NCBI GenBank assembly: GCA_035560415.1
Contig: DATMZG010000096.1
Location: forward strand, 1 to 30,947
Length of the DNA: 30,947 nucleotides
Source of the DNA: DATMXT01 sp035560415
Lineage (GTDB): Bacteria; Bacillota; Clostridia; Oscillospirales; Feifaniaceae
Reading direction: 5' to 3'
Each line of letters opens with the position of its first letter. Within the stretch, counting starts at the first letter, position 1. A program made the translations under genes and the position numbers. Positions 14,124-21,905 of this stretch are shown here, piece after piece. The notes beneath the pieces are model-generated. The model was not told where the DNA came from and did no database searches. It worked only from the letters and a program-made list of their open reading frames with translations.

Positions 14124-15299
14124 TTATGATAAGATTCCGTTTTTGAATTTGATGTAGCCGGAGGCAACGCGCTCGTTTACGCTCGTTTGTACTGTCACGG
14201 AGACCTCGGGAGCGTCATTGAATTTATACTTTGTTCCGGGCGCGAAGGTCATGTTAATTAACACGCCGGGCACGTCGTAATATCCCTCTACAACGTCGCT
14301 ATAGTTGGCAGCGGTAGTATAACCACCAGCCGCCAACGCGTAACCCCCTACAGAAACTCCGGCAGCACGGTCTCTTCCCGCGCTTAACGGCATAGGTGTA
14401 AGTCGGGTAAGCGAAGTATCGTAGGCGTCAACAGCATCACTATGGCCTCCGGTACTGCCTCCTATAGCCAGAGCGTAATCTCCTACAGATGCGCCAGCTA
14501 TGTAATCTCTGCCCACACTCAAAACAACAGGTGTAAGTCGGGTAAGCGAAGTGTTGTAGGCGTCAACCACATCACTCCTCCCCGATCCAGTATTGCCTCC
14601 CATCAAAAGAGCATAATTACCTACGGATGAGCTTGCAATGTACCGCCGAGCTACACTGAGCGATGTGGGTGTGCTCCGCGTTAGGGTGGTATTATAGGCG
14701 TTTACTACAGCGCTTGTAGCAGACCCCGTATAACCACCTGCTGCCAACGCATACCCGCCTACAGAAACTCCAGCAGCACTGGTCCGCGCGACACTTAGAA
14801 CCGTGGGGGTACTCCGCGATAGAGAGGCATTATATGCTTCTACCACATCGCTAATCGGGTCCCCGCCGCCCATAGCCAGTGCGTAATTCCCGACAGATGC
14901 ACCAGCCGGCCAGGAACGATTAACAGTTAACCCAACCGCTGTGCTCCGCGTTAGGGCGGTATTATAGGCGTTTACTACCCCGCTTGCAGCAGACCCCGTA
15001 TAACCTCCCAGTGCAAGGGCATAGTTGCCGACCGATGCTCCGGCAAGCTGGTCCCGGGCCACACTTAACTCAGTCGGTGTACTCCGCGTTAGGGCGGTAT
15101 TATAGGCATCTACCTTTGAACTCTTTCCGCTTGCAAGTTCTCCGCCCATAACAAGCGCATACTCTCCCACAGATGCGCCAGCCGGTAATCTTCTACCCTC
15201 ACTTAAATTGGCTACAGAAGAAATTTTTGTCACGCCGGCGTTTTGGACATCAATGGTGTACTTCGCCCCGCCACCTGCCGCCGCCTGATTGACAATCAC
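14124..15299 (-). CDS. Kelch-like repeat tail fibre protein
   Basis: A 391-residue protein built of seven ~45-50-residue repeats with the pattern (A/S)SVG-x-YAL-x-x-GG...(V)-x-AYNT-x-LTRSTP-x-x-LSV-x-R, as in Kelch/galactose-oxidase-like beta-propellers. Seven blades is a full propeller. The last 60 residues (VPGVLINMTFAPGTKYKFNDAPEVSVTVQ...) look like a small C-terminal beta domain. The GTG start overlaps the TGA of the collagen-like fibre (GTGA), so the two are coupled and probably assemble together. It is visibly more AT-rich than flanking genes, a sign of separate origin. A receptor-binding role is inference from position and repeat type. Confidence 0.75.
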   Translation of the reverse strand: MIVNQAAAGGGAKYTIDVQNAGVTKISSVANLSEGRRLPAGASVGEYALVMGGELASGKSSKVDAYNTALTRSTPTELSVARDQLAGASVGNYALALGGYTGSAASGVVNAYNTALTRSTAVGLTVNRSWPAGASVGNYALAMGGGDPISDVVEAYNASLSRSTPTVLSVARTSAAGVSVGGYALAAGGYTGSATSAVVNAYNTTLTRSTPTSLSVARRYIASSSVGNYALLMGGNTGSGRSDVVDAYNTSLTRLTPVVLSVGRDYIAGASVGDYALAIGGSTGGHSDAVDAYDTSLTRLTPMPLSAGRDRAAGVSVGGYALAAGGYTTAANYSDVVEGYYDVPGVLINMTFAPGTKYKFNDAPEVSVTVQTSVNERVASGYIKFKNGILS

Positions 15300-16756
15300 A
15301 GAATCACCACCCCCACGTCGATGTCACCCGCCGGCGCCGTCTCGCAAGCGAAGGTCAGGGTATTTGCCCCCTGCGCCGTGCACCTGACACCCGCCTCCGT
15401 GTATGTCTCTTGGTCTGCGGGAGCAGGCGCAACAAACACAGTATTTGTAGCGGTTACTCCCGACGCCGTCACGGTCTGGGTTCCCCCGCTCCACCCCGCG
15501 GCCGTTAGCGTGGCGGTCAATGTCACGGCCGCCGCTTGCTTGGCCGTAAGCGCCGTGAAGACGCCGCCCGAAGTCACCATTTTAGTGCTGCCGGCGGTCG
15601 GCGCGACGTCGACCGAGGAGTTGCCGGTGCCGCCCCGGGCTACGGGGAGGGTTCCGGAGGTGATGCCGCTCGCCGCGTGGGTGTGGCTTGCCGCCGCGGC
15701 CCCCGCCTGCGCAGCCGTGACGGCGTGGGGGTTGGCGGCAGAGCCGGCGTGGGCAGCAAGGGCCGCCGCTGTGGCGTAGTGGGCGGGGGGCTCGCCGCCG
15801 AGGCGGTCGGCGTCGTCGGCGGCGTCCACCTTGCCGTCGGCGTCGGCGTCGTAGGCGGAGGTGAGCATATCGCCGGTTCCGGCGCCGGCGGGGCCTTGAA
15901 ACCCTTGCGGCCCCTGCGGGCCGGTGGGGCCGGGCGCACCCTGTTCCCCCTGCGGGCCCTGCGGGCCGGTTTCACCCTGCTCCCCTTGCGGCCCTTCGGG
16001 GCCCTGTTCGCCCTGCGGCCCCTGCGGGCCGGTTGCGCCCTGCGGGCCTTGCAAACCGGACATGCCCTGCGGGCCGGCGGGGCCGGGCGCACCCTGTTCC
16101 CCCTGCGGGCCGGCGGGGCCTGTCGCGCCCGCCGGAATGGCAAAGGCGAGGTTGACGGCGCCGCCGTCAGCCGTCTTTGTCACGGTCGGGGCGGCCCCGG
16201 CGGGCAGGCCCGCGGCTGTCGCCGTCAGGCCCTCGATGGCCGCCCGCGAGGCCTCGGCGCCCGCGCGGGCCGCCTGCGCCGCTGCGAGGTCATTTTGCAG
16301 AGCGGGCAGGAGGGCGTCAATTTCGCCCTGAAGCTGGTCTGCAAGGGGCTGGGTGACGTCGGCCGGGGCGGCGGGGCCCTGCGCGACGGCGGCCTCGAGC
16401 ACCGCAAAGGTCAAATTTGCGGTGCGCTGCACCGTGACGCCGCCGCCCTCGTCCTCCCTTGTCCCCTCAAAGACGGCGACGACGCCCTCCCCGGCGTGGG
16501 CTAAAGGCTCTGCCGGAATCGGGACGAGGTAGACGCCCTCGGCCATGACGTCCTCGAGGAGGGTGGGGCCGAGCAGGATTTCAACGGGGTTTTGGCCTCT
16601 GGCGTCCCACATGAGGAGCTTTTTCGTATAGCCCGCCCAGTCCGGCGCGAAAGTCACGCGAAAGTGGGTGACAAACGCCTCCCCGACCGCGCCGATGAAC
16701 TTGGCGTCGGCCAAAGCTGAGGCGCTTTTGACTTTTATCTCAATCAGCCTGTCCAT
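15296..16756 (-). CDS. Collagen-like tail fibre with BppU-type N-terminal domain
   Basis: The protein has 486 residues. Residues 1-122 are a beta-sandwich-like virion-attachment domain (HFRVTFAPDWAGYTKKLLMW, GVYLVPIPAEPL) reminiscent of BppU N-termini. Residues 140-180 form a helical, Ala-rich segment, and residues 210-293 are Gly-X-Y collagen repeats (GPAGPQGEQGAPGP type). Residues 320-390 hold a fibre-tip motif: HYATAAALAAHAG...NPHAVTAAQ...HTHAASGITSGTLPVARGGTG. The C-terminus is a beta-rich knob. The start at 16756 is chosen because AAAGGAGG lies six bases upstream. That SD belongs to the inverted-repeat element at 16760-17038. The next gene overlaps by four bases. Confidence 0.85.
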   Translation of the reverse strand: MDRLIEIKVKSASALADAKFIGAVGEAFVTHFRVTFAPDWAGYTKKLLMWDARGQNPVEILLGPTLLEDVMAEGVYLVPIPAEPLAHAGEGVVAVFEGTREDEGGGVTVQRTANLTFAVLEAAVAQGPAAPADVTQPLADQLQGEIDALLPALQNDLAAAQAARAGAEASRAAIEGLTATAAGLPAGAAPTVTKTADGGAVNLAFAIPAGATGPAGPQGEQGAPGPAGPQGMSGLQGPQGATGPQGPQGEQGPEGPQGEQGETGPQGPQGEQGAPGPTGPQGPQGFQGPAGAGTGDMLTSAYDADADGKVDAADDADRLGGEPPAHYATAAALAAHAGSAANPHAVTAAQAGAAAASHTHAASGITSGTLPVARGGTGNSSVDVAPTAGSTKMVTSGGVFTALTAKQAAAVTLTATLTAAGWSGGTQTVTASGVTATNTVFVAPAPADQETYTEAGVRCTAQGANTLTFACETAPAGDIDVGVVIL

Positions 16757-16759
16757 ATA

Positions 16760-17038
16760 GCCTCCTTTAGGCTGCGGGGGCCGAGCCCGCACCGGTTTTG
16801 GCGGGCGGATTTCCGCCCATGCTTCGGCAAGCCGCTTGTGAATACATCGAGTATTCGCTGTACGGCTTTACTTGCCTGAACGAAAATCCGCTCCGCCAAA
16901 ACTGCATGCACCTGTCGGCGAACAGTATTCGAGGGATTTTCGTTGCGGCGGATACCGCAATGCCAACGCAGAGCACGGCGAATAAGGTAAGAAGCGCCGA
17001 CAGGCGATGCGGTTCGGCCCCCGCAGCCTAAAGGAGGC
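16760..17038. mobile_element. 279-bp element with ~31-bp terminal inverted repeats (MITE, inverton or structured leader)
   Basis: Ends at 16760-16791 and 17008-17038 are inverted copies differing by one mismatch and one indel; the outer ~24 bases match perfectly (ending in GCCTAAAGGAGGC). Inside are two arms. Arm 1 (16795-16902) pairs GTTTTGGCGG with CCGCCAAAAC, GGCAAG with CTTGCC and GAATAC with GTATTC. Arm 2 (about 16910-17004) pairs CCTGTCGGCG with CGCCGACAGG and TTGCGG with CCGCAA. No protein-coding frame is credible. The inner end of the left repeat provides the SD of the fibre gene, and a strong terminator lies just upstream, so any promoter for the fibre transcript must be inside or near the element. 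I saw none of consensus type. Confidence 0.75.
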
Positions 17039-17046
17039 TCCCTCCT

Positions 17047-17086
17047 AAAAAAAGCGGGCACAGGAAACTTGCGTCCCTGTGCCCGC
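17047..17086 (-). terminator. Rho-independent terminator after capsid operon
   Basis: GCGGGCACAGG pairs perfectly with CCTGTGCCCGC around an 11-base loop, and seven U residues follow on the minus strand. It separates the head genes from the fibre and lysis genes. Confidence 0.9.
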
Positions 17087-17141
17087 GCCGTGTCGCGTGC
17101 GATGCCTTGGTCTCGCGGCTATTATGTAAAGTGTTTAGACT

Positions 17142-17516
17142 TTACAGGTTATAGAGCTTCGCCTGACTGTCGAACTCGCGGGCCTTTTCGGCCGCGTACT
17201 CGGCGGCCCGCGTGTCCTGCTCCTGCGACGCGTCGAGGACGAGGGCGAACTTGCGTTTGATTTGCACAGGCGCGCCGCGGCGGATGACGCAGTTTTCGCC
17301 GTTGACGGCGACGTAGACGTCGTCACAGTACCTTCCGCCGTCCTTGAAGAGCTGCACCGTGACGTACTCCTCAAGGCTCGGGTCGGACTTTGCGCTCGTG
17401 GCGGACTTGGAAGTTTTGACGGGTGCCGCCGCCGCGAGCTCGGCTTTGAGCTCGGCCAGCAGCTCGGCCTTCAAAGCTTCGCGGTCCTGGGGGGCTGTGG
17501 GGGTTTTTTCAGCCAT
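17142..17516 (-). CDS. Small phage head-region protein of unknown function
   Basis: A 124-residue protein. Residues 5-40 form an acidic/Ala-rich helix with K-A-E-L-L-A-E-L-K-A-E-L, followed by a Ser/Lys linker and a compact domain with EEYVTVQLFKDGGRYCDDVYVAVNGENCVIRRGAPVQIKRKF, then a helical tail rich in Gln/Ala/Glu. Its place right after the major capsid gene, with SD AAGGAGG, suggests a head-decoration or completion role, but the family is not one I can name. The terminator follows 55 bases downstream. A TGTAAAGT/ACTTTACA inverted repeat at 17125-17146 overlaps its stop codon. Confidence 0.7.
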   Translation of the reverse strand: MAEKTPTAPQDREALKAELLAELKAELAAAAPVKTSKSATSAKSDPSLEEYVTVQLFKDGGRYCDDVYVAVNGENCVIRRGAPVQIKRKFALVLDASQEQDTRAAEYAAEKAREFDSQAKLYNL

Positions 17517-17574
17517 GAGTTCCTCCTTAAAGGGGGGCGGGGGCCGGGCGGTCCCCGCCCTTTGTCAAATGGAT

Positions 17575-18855
17575 TTAATTTGCGCCGATGTCGTTGAAGG
17601 TGGAGGTGGTCTCAATCCTGACCATGTACTCCTCGACGAGCCGCTCGGCGACTTTGGTGGCTTTCCAGCCTGCCGACCCTCTCTGATTTAACGGGTCGGC
17701 AGTGCCTGCGCTGCCCAGCTGCTTGACGATGTGCTGGAGGCCGCCGCCCTCGATTTCGGTCGTGCCGTAGGCGTTGTCGCCCATGACCAGCGTGGCGTAG
17801 ACGTCGCGGCCGCGGGCCCCGGCCTCACCCGGGTAGACAATGTCGCCGTCCGCCGGGGCCTCAGCCGGAACTTCGGTCAGCACAATGGCCGCGGCACCCG
17901 CCGCGCCGGCAGTCGCGGACGCCACGGTCGAGAGGGCGCCGCCGATGAGGACTTTGCGCCCCGGGAGGGCCGCGGCGTCGTCCGCCGTCAGGGCCTCGTC
18001 GACGGTGGCAGTCTTAGTCCCCGCCGTCCAGGAGGCGACGGTCAGCGTGCGGGCGGCACCCGTCAGGTCAGCCGCGTGAAAAATTTTTGCCTCGGTCGTC
18101 TCGACAAAGCGGCAGCCCGCGACCATGCCGATTTCGCCGGTGTAAATGTGCTCGGGGTCGGCGTACTGGTGGGGGTACTTCCAGTCCTCGTCGTTCGTGA
18201 GGTCGTAGGTGCAGTCGGGGTTGATGATGGCGACGTAGCTCTCGCCGACCTTTTCGGCGTTCATGGCTTTGAGGTAGCGCACCGCGCGCTTGACGGCGTC
18301 GACCGTCAGGTAGTCGTTGCCCGTTTCCTCCCCGCCCGCCAGCTGATGCCGGGCGCTCTTTGCGGCGGCCCCGAACTGGACGTTTGTGCCGCCCGCGAGG
18401 GTCTCGCGCGTGATGGTGTCGAGCGTGCGCCCGGCCTGCGCGCCCAAGAGCTTTGTGGCCTCGACGAGGTTGTTGTCAATGGCCGTGAGCTGCAGGATGT
18501 CCGAGACCTCGAAATAGCCGCCGTACTGGGCGACCGTCGCCTCCACGACCGACATTTTGAGCTTCTGGCCGTCGGGGGTCACGCCCTCGGTGAGGGGGGT
18601 GACGAGCTTCGGGAGCGGGCTGTACTTGCGAAACTGCACGGTCTTGCCGCTGCGCTCGGGGATGGGCCGCTTTTGGGCGAACTGGTCGTGCACGAGCTTG
18701 GGGACCGCCATGTCGATGAGGTAGTCGGAGTAGTAAATGCGCATCTCGTCCGAGAGGTCGCCGTCTGCCGTGGTGTTGGTGTTGGGACTGGGGGCGGCGA
18801 AAAGCTGAAGGTCAAGTGTGAAGGCCCTACGCTTTACAGTGATGTCTTTGTTCAT
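17575..18855 (-). CDS. Major capsid protein, N4-gp56 family, with Prp-type cleavage motif
   Basis: This 426-residue protein matches the N4-gp56 family of major capsid proteins: MRIYYSDYLIDMAVPKLVHDQF, PLPKLVTPLTEGVTPDG, VEATVAQYGGYFEVSDILQLTAIDNNL and TLDTITRETLAGGTNVQF. The N-terminus is notable: residues 14-20 read LDLQLFA followed by APSP. In Firmicutes ribosomal protein L27 the N-terminal extension LxLQFFA is removed by the protease Prp, so maturation by cleavage after Ala20 is predicted. A Prp homologue is encoded two genes upstream. A 130-residue segment near residues 245-375 (TVASWTAGTKTATVDEALTADD...) appears to be an added beta-rich insertion domain. The start at 18855 follows AAGGAAGGAG. 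Confidence 0.9.
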   Translation of the reverse strand: MNKDITVKRRAFTLDLQLFAAPSPNTNTTADGDLSDEMRIYYSDYLIDMAVPKLVHDQFAQKRPIPERSGKTVQFRKYSPLPKLVTPLTEGVTPDGQKLKMSVVEATVAQYGGYFEVSDILQLTAIDNNLVEATKLLGAQAGRTLDTITRETLAGGTNVQFGAAAKSARHQLAGGEETGNDYLTVDAVKRAVRYLKAMNAEKVGESYVAIINPDCTYDLTNDEDWKYPHQYADPEHIYTGEIGMVAGCRFVETTEAKIFHAADLTGAARTLTVASWTAGTKTATVDEALTADDAAALPGRKVLIGGALSTVASATAGAAGAAAIVLTEVPAEAPADGDIVYPGEAGARGRDVYATLVMGDNAYGTTEIEGGGLQHIVKQLGSAGTADPLNQRGSAGWKATKVAERLVEEYMVRIETTSTFNDIGAN

Positions 18856-18889
18856 GTGTTCTCCTTCCTTGCGGCCGCAAAGGGGCGGC

Positions 18890-19675
18890 TTAAAAGCTGA
18901 TTTTCTCCCCTTGCAGCGCGCGTTTTGCGATTTCGGCGCGCCCGGCCCTTGTGAGGCGGGAGACGTCCGACTTGATGGTGATGCCGCTGCCGGCCTGCGT
19001 GCCGTTTTCGGGGGGGCGGGCCCCCCGCGCCCGGATGCCGTCGACCACCCGCTTTTCGGTGACCCGGGCGACGCCCTGCAGGATGTCCGGCAGGTGCAGG
19101 ACTTCGTAGGCGTGGCGCACCGGAATTCCCGAGCGCAGCATGGCGAGAAAGCGCGGATTTTTGGATTCAATGGAGAGGTCAAAGTCGGGGTAGTCGGCTT
19201 TGACGGTCTCCCCTTCGCGGGCCCAGCGGGCGAGCTGGCCCAAGGCCGCCTGCCCGGTGCGGGCAGCTTTTAGGGCGGCGGGGTCCTGCGGGGGCGGGGC
19301 TTTTTGGCCCGCGTCCGCATCCGCGTCAATGGCCTGCGCGAGCTTTGCCATGTCGCCGTCCGGCACGCCGTAGCGGGCGCAGAGGGCTTCAATGACCGGC
19401 TGCTGGCTTTGCAGCCGCTCGGTCAGGGCCTTGTGGCCCTTGAAGCGGCGGTTGAAGGCCTCCTGAAACTCCTCGGCGTAGAGCTCCTTGTACTCGGTGG
19501 CCATGAGACGGCGAAATTTCTCGCGGCGGGCCTCGGGGGTGAGCTGTTCTTGCGTGCTCCCGGCGGCGGAGCTTTGCTGCGTGACTTCGCCCAAGGTTGT
19601 CCGTTGGCCGCTTCCGGACTGCGCGTTTGTTTCGGCCTCACTCGCCGCGATTTGCGGCGCAGAGTTGTTGTCCAT
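18890..19675 (-). CDS. Capsid scaffolding protein
   Basis: A 261-residue, strongly helical, charged protein lying directly upstream of the major capsid gene. Residues 1-50 are polar and Gln/Ser-rich, residues 50-110 form a charged helix (TPEARREKFRRLMATEYKELYAEEFQEAFNRRF), and the C-terminal 30 residues are basic (DVSRLTRAGRAEIAKRALQG), as scaffold tails that bind capsid usually are. The central part RFLAMLRSGIPVRHAYEVLHLPDIL is typical of scaffolds in Firmicutes phages with this capsid type. Unlike the staphylococcal 80-alpha scaffold, it has no LxLQxFA cleavage motif at its start. The ATG at 19675 follows AAGGAGG. Confidence 0.85.
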   Translation of the reverse strand: MDNNSAPQIAASEAETNAQSGSGQRTTLGEVTQQSSAAGSTQEQLTPEARREKFRRLMATEYKELYAEEFQEAFNRRFKGHKALTERLQSQQPVIEALCARYGVPDGDMAKLAQAIDADADAGQKAPPPQDPAALKAARTGQAALGQLARWAREGETVKADYPDFDLSIESKNPRFLAMLRSGIPVRHAYEVLHLPDILQGVARVTEKRVVDGIRARGARPPENGTQAGSGITIKSDVSRLTRAGRAEIAKRALQGEKISF

Positions 19676-19692
19676 GGTGTTCCTCCTTATCA

Positions 19693-19723
19693 GCATAGCA
19701 CACGGGAAACGAAAAGTGGTCAA
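19693..19723 (-). promoter_or_regulatory. Possible promoter for scaffold-capsid genes
   Basis: On the minus strand TTGACC at 19718-19723 is followed after 19 bases by TATGCT (19693-19698), then the scaffold SD. The spacing is long, so this is a weak candidate for extra late expression of scaffold and capsid. Confidence 0.3.
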
Positions 19724-19736
19724 AATCGACAAATTT

Positions 19737-20048
19737 TTATATGTGCTTGATGCGCAGGTGTTCAGGGTACTTTTTTTCAATTTCGGCAAGACCTGCCACC
19801 GCCATGTCGAATGCGGCGGCAAAGGCGGCGTCGCCCGCGGCGCAGATGACCACCTCCCCCTTGTCGCAGGAAAGCTCCTCTATGGAAAAAAAGCTTTTGG
19901 GGTGCTGTTCGAGCCACGCAAAGAGCGCAAAGACGAGGGCCGAGCAGGCGGCGCAGACAATGTCGTCGCCACCCCCGCTGTAGTTTGCGTGGCCGGTCAT
20001 GGCAAGGCGCTTTTTGCCCTGCGTTTCCCCAACCGTGACGGCAATCAT
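19737..20048 (-). CDS. prp: Phage-encoded Prp-type cysteine protease
   Basis: A 103-residue protein matching the ribosomal-processing cysteine protease family over its full length. The catalytic pair is visible: His20 in GHANY and Cys32 in DDIVCAACSA, with the same 12-residue spacing as His22 and Cys34 in S. aureus Prp. The C-terminus AEIEKKYPEHLRIKHI also fits. Host Prp normally trims ribosomal protein L27; S. aureus Prp also processes capsid and scaffold proteins of phage 80-alpha. Here the gene lies between portal and scaffold, the usual place of a prohead protease. Its start overlaps the portal stop (TGATG). The probable substrate is the capsid protein with LDLQLFA. I see no separate host prp or rpmA gene in the window. 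Confidence 0.9.
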   Translation of the reverse strand: MIAVTVGETQGKKRLAMTGHANYSGGGDDIVCAACSALVFALFAWLEQHPKSFFSIEELSCDKGEVVICAAGDAAFAAAFDMAVAGLAEIEKKYPEHLRIKHI

Positions 20049-21901
20049 CAGCCCATCTCCTCCCGTAAAGCCGCCATGTTTGGCCCGGCCTGCTTGACAA
20101 GCTGCTGCGCGTAGGGCAGCATGGACGCGCCAGCGGGTGGCAGGGCGGCAGGAGGAGGCGCGGGGGCCGGAAGGATATTTTGCGCCACTTTCCTTTTGAC
20201 GGCCTCGATGCCCTCGAACTCCATCATTTCGAGCATGAGGAGGCTTTCCCGCGCTTTTTCGGGGGCGAAAGCGCCCAGCCGGTAGAGCTCTTTGGCGGTC
20301 TCGTTCATGGATAATTGGCTGAACGGATTTCTTTTTTCGGCCCGCACCTTGACGTCAAAGACCGGGCGGCGCCCGTCCCCCTGCAGCCCCGTGTTGGAAA
20401 ATTCGGTAAAAGAGCCGCTGTCGGCCCCGGTGATGCGAAACGTGCGGGCCTCGTCGTAAAACTGGCGAATGAGCTCAATGGCGAGGTACATCATGGCCGT
20501 GTAGGCCCGGTAGGAGCCCGCGATCATGTCGCGGCTGGCCTTGGAGCCCGCCTCCTGCAGGGCCGCGATGGCGGCCGCCGCCGTCACGCCGCCGGAGGAG
20601 CCGCCGGAGTTGAAGTCGCGGTTGGAGGAGGTCTCCTTGAGCTCCTCGATTTTCTGGCGGTAAATGTTGAAATAGACGCCGGACAGGGGCGTGACCGGGA
20701 TTTGCCGCACGCGGGCCTCGTCCAGCGCCCCCGCGACTTCGACGATGGGCTCGGCCAAATCCAAAAACTGCTCGCGGTTGATGCCGGAGCCGTCCGACAC
20801 AAAGTAGCGCGGGCGGGTGGCCAAAAGCGCGTTTTCAAGCAGGCAGCCGCCCAGCTTGTCGATATAGAGCTGCGGGTCCTTTGTGATGGCGACGTAGCCA
20901 AACCCGGCCGGCGTGCCCTTTTCGGGGAACAGGGTGTCGAAGACGACCGGGTACCGGCCGTGGTCGTAAAACCCGCGATTTTGATAGCGCGGCTCGTTTT
21001 CCGAGGCGAAAAGCAGCGTCTCGCCGCAAAACTTCATGAGGTGCAGGAGCGTGCGCCCGGAGGGCTCCCGCACTTTGTAGTAGCAGTCGACAATGAGGGC
21101 CTTGTCTCCCGTGTCGACCTCGTCGTCATAGACATACTGCGCGACGTCGATGACGGCGCCCGCCGCCTTGCCGGCAAGCGCCGGATAGAGGGACTCGGTC
21201 TCGGTTTTGTCCGCGAGGTCGACGACAAAGAGGTACTTGGATTTCTCCAAATCCGTCACGCCCGGCTCCCAGAAAATGTTGAGGAGGTCGATTTTGCGCA
21301 GGTCAATGTCGCCGAGGCCGTTTTCCAGCGTGCCGTTCCAAAAGACGCCGTAGGCCGCGGTGCCGTGTTTGAGTTTCTCCCACCAGTTTTCCGAGTAGGT
21401 CCCCTCGAACCCGCCCCGCTCCAAAATGACCGGCAGCACCTGCGACAGGCTCCCCGCCGCCGCCTCGTCTGCGGGCTCGCGGGGCAGGACGTTTGGCTGC
21501 GGGTAGTTGTCGGCCGCGTCGGCGTGCTTATTTTGCAGCGTGTTGAACAGCCAGGCCGACGTGGGGGCCGGGCGGGTTTCATCGGGCTTGCGCCCCCGCA
21601 TGACCTCCCAGTGGCGCAGCTTGTACCACCGCTCGTCCTCAATGACGCGGGCTTCGAGGGCGGCCTTTCCGGCCTTGTACCTGACAAGGGCCTCTATGGC
21701 CTTTTGCACCTCTTTTTCGCCCACGGGGAGGGCGGGCGCGGGGGGCAGCAGCGCGCCCACATCCACGCCACCCGCCGCAGGCTCGCCCGCCGCGGGCAGT
21801 GCCGCCGACATGTCGGCGGCGGGCAGCACGCCTGTGGCGCCTTCGTTTAAAGGCGGCATAAAGGGCTTGCGCAGTTTCAGCATGAGTTCAGTCACATCCA
21901 T
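20048..21901 (-). CDS. Phage portal protein
   Basis: A 617-residue protein between terminase and scaffold. After an Ala/Pro-rich N-terminus, the body has portal-like features: KAALEARVIEDERWYKLRHWEVMRGRKPDETRPAPTSAWLFNTLQNKHADAADNYPQPNVLPREPAD, NWWEKLKHGTAAYGVFWNG and a long helical region (EELKETSSNRDFNSGGSSGGVTAAAAIAALQEAGSKASRD) that fits the stem/clip helices. The C-terminus is Pro/Ala-rich. The start at 21901 is preceded by AAAGGATGTGA; a longer frame to 21955 lacks an SD and overlaps the terminase. Size and type fit portals of short-tailed phages with N4-gp56-type capsids. The identification rests on context and general pattern. Confidence 0.8.
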   Translation of the reverse strand: MDVTELMLKLRKPFMPPLNEGATGVLPAADMSAALPAAGEPAAGGVDVGALLPPAPALPVGEKEVQKAIEALVRYKAGKAALEARVIEDERWYKLRHWEVMRGRKPDETRPAPTSAWLFNTLQNKHADAADNYPQPNVLPREPADEAAAGSLSQVLPVILERGGFEGTYSENWWEKLKHGTAAYGVFWNGTLENGLGDIDLRKIDLLNIFWEPGVTDLEKSKYLFVVDLADKTETESLYPALAGKAAGAVIDVAQYVYDDEVDTGDKALIVDCYYKVREPSGRTLLHLMKFCGETLLFASENEPRYQNRGFYDHGRYPVVFDTLFPEKGTPAGFGYVAITKDPQLYIDKLGGCLLENALLATRPRYFVSDGSGINREQFLDLAEPIVEVAGALDEARVRQIPVTPLSGVYFNIYRQKIEELKETSSNRDFNSGGSSGGVTAAAAIAALQEAGSKASRDMIAGSYRAYTAMMYLAIELIRQFYDEARTFRITGADSGSFTEFSNTGLQGDGRRPVFDVKVRAEKRNPFSQLSMNETAKELYRLGAFAPEKARESLLMLEMMEFEGIEAVKRKVAQNILPAPAPPPAALPPAGASMLPYAQQLVKQAGPNMAALREEMG

Positions 21902-21905
21902 GGGG

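Noticed and set aside
15536..16504. Long plus-strand frames opposite the collagen-like fibre
   Set aside because: Their apparent repeats merely mirror the Gly-X-Y coding repeats on the minus strand.
14124..16756. Diversity-generating retroelement acting on the fibre genes
   Set aside because: No reverse transcriptase, template repeat or Avd gene is present in the window.
16744..17061. Open frames within the 279-bp element
   Set aside because: They cross both inverted repeats and the A-run of a terminator, have no ribosome binding site, and resemble no protein.
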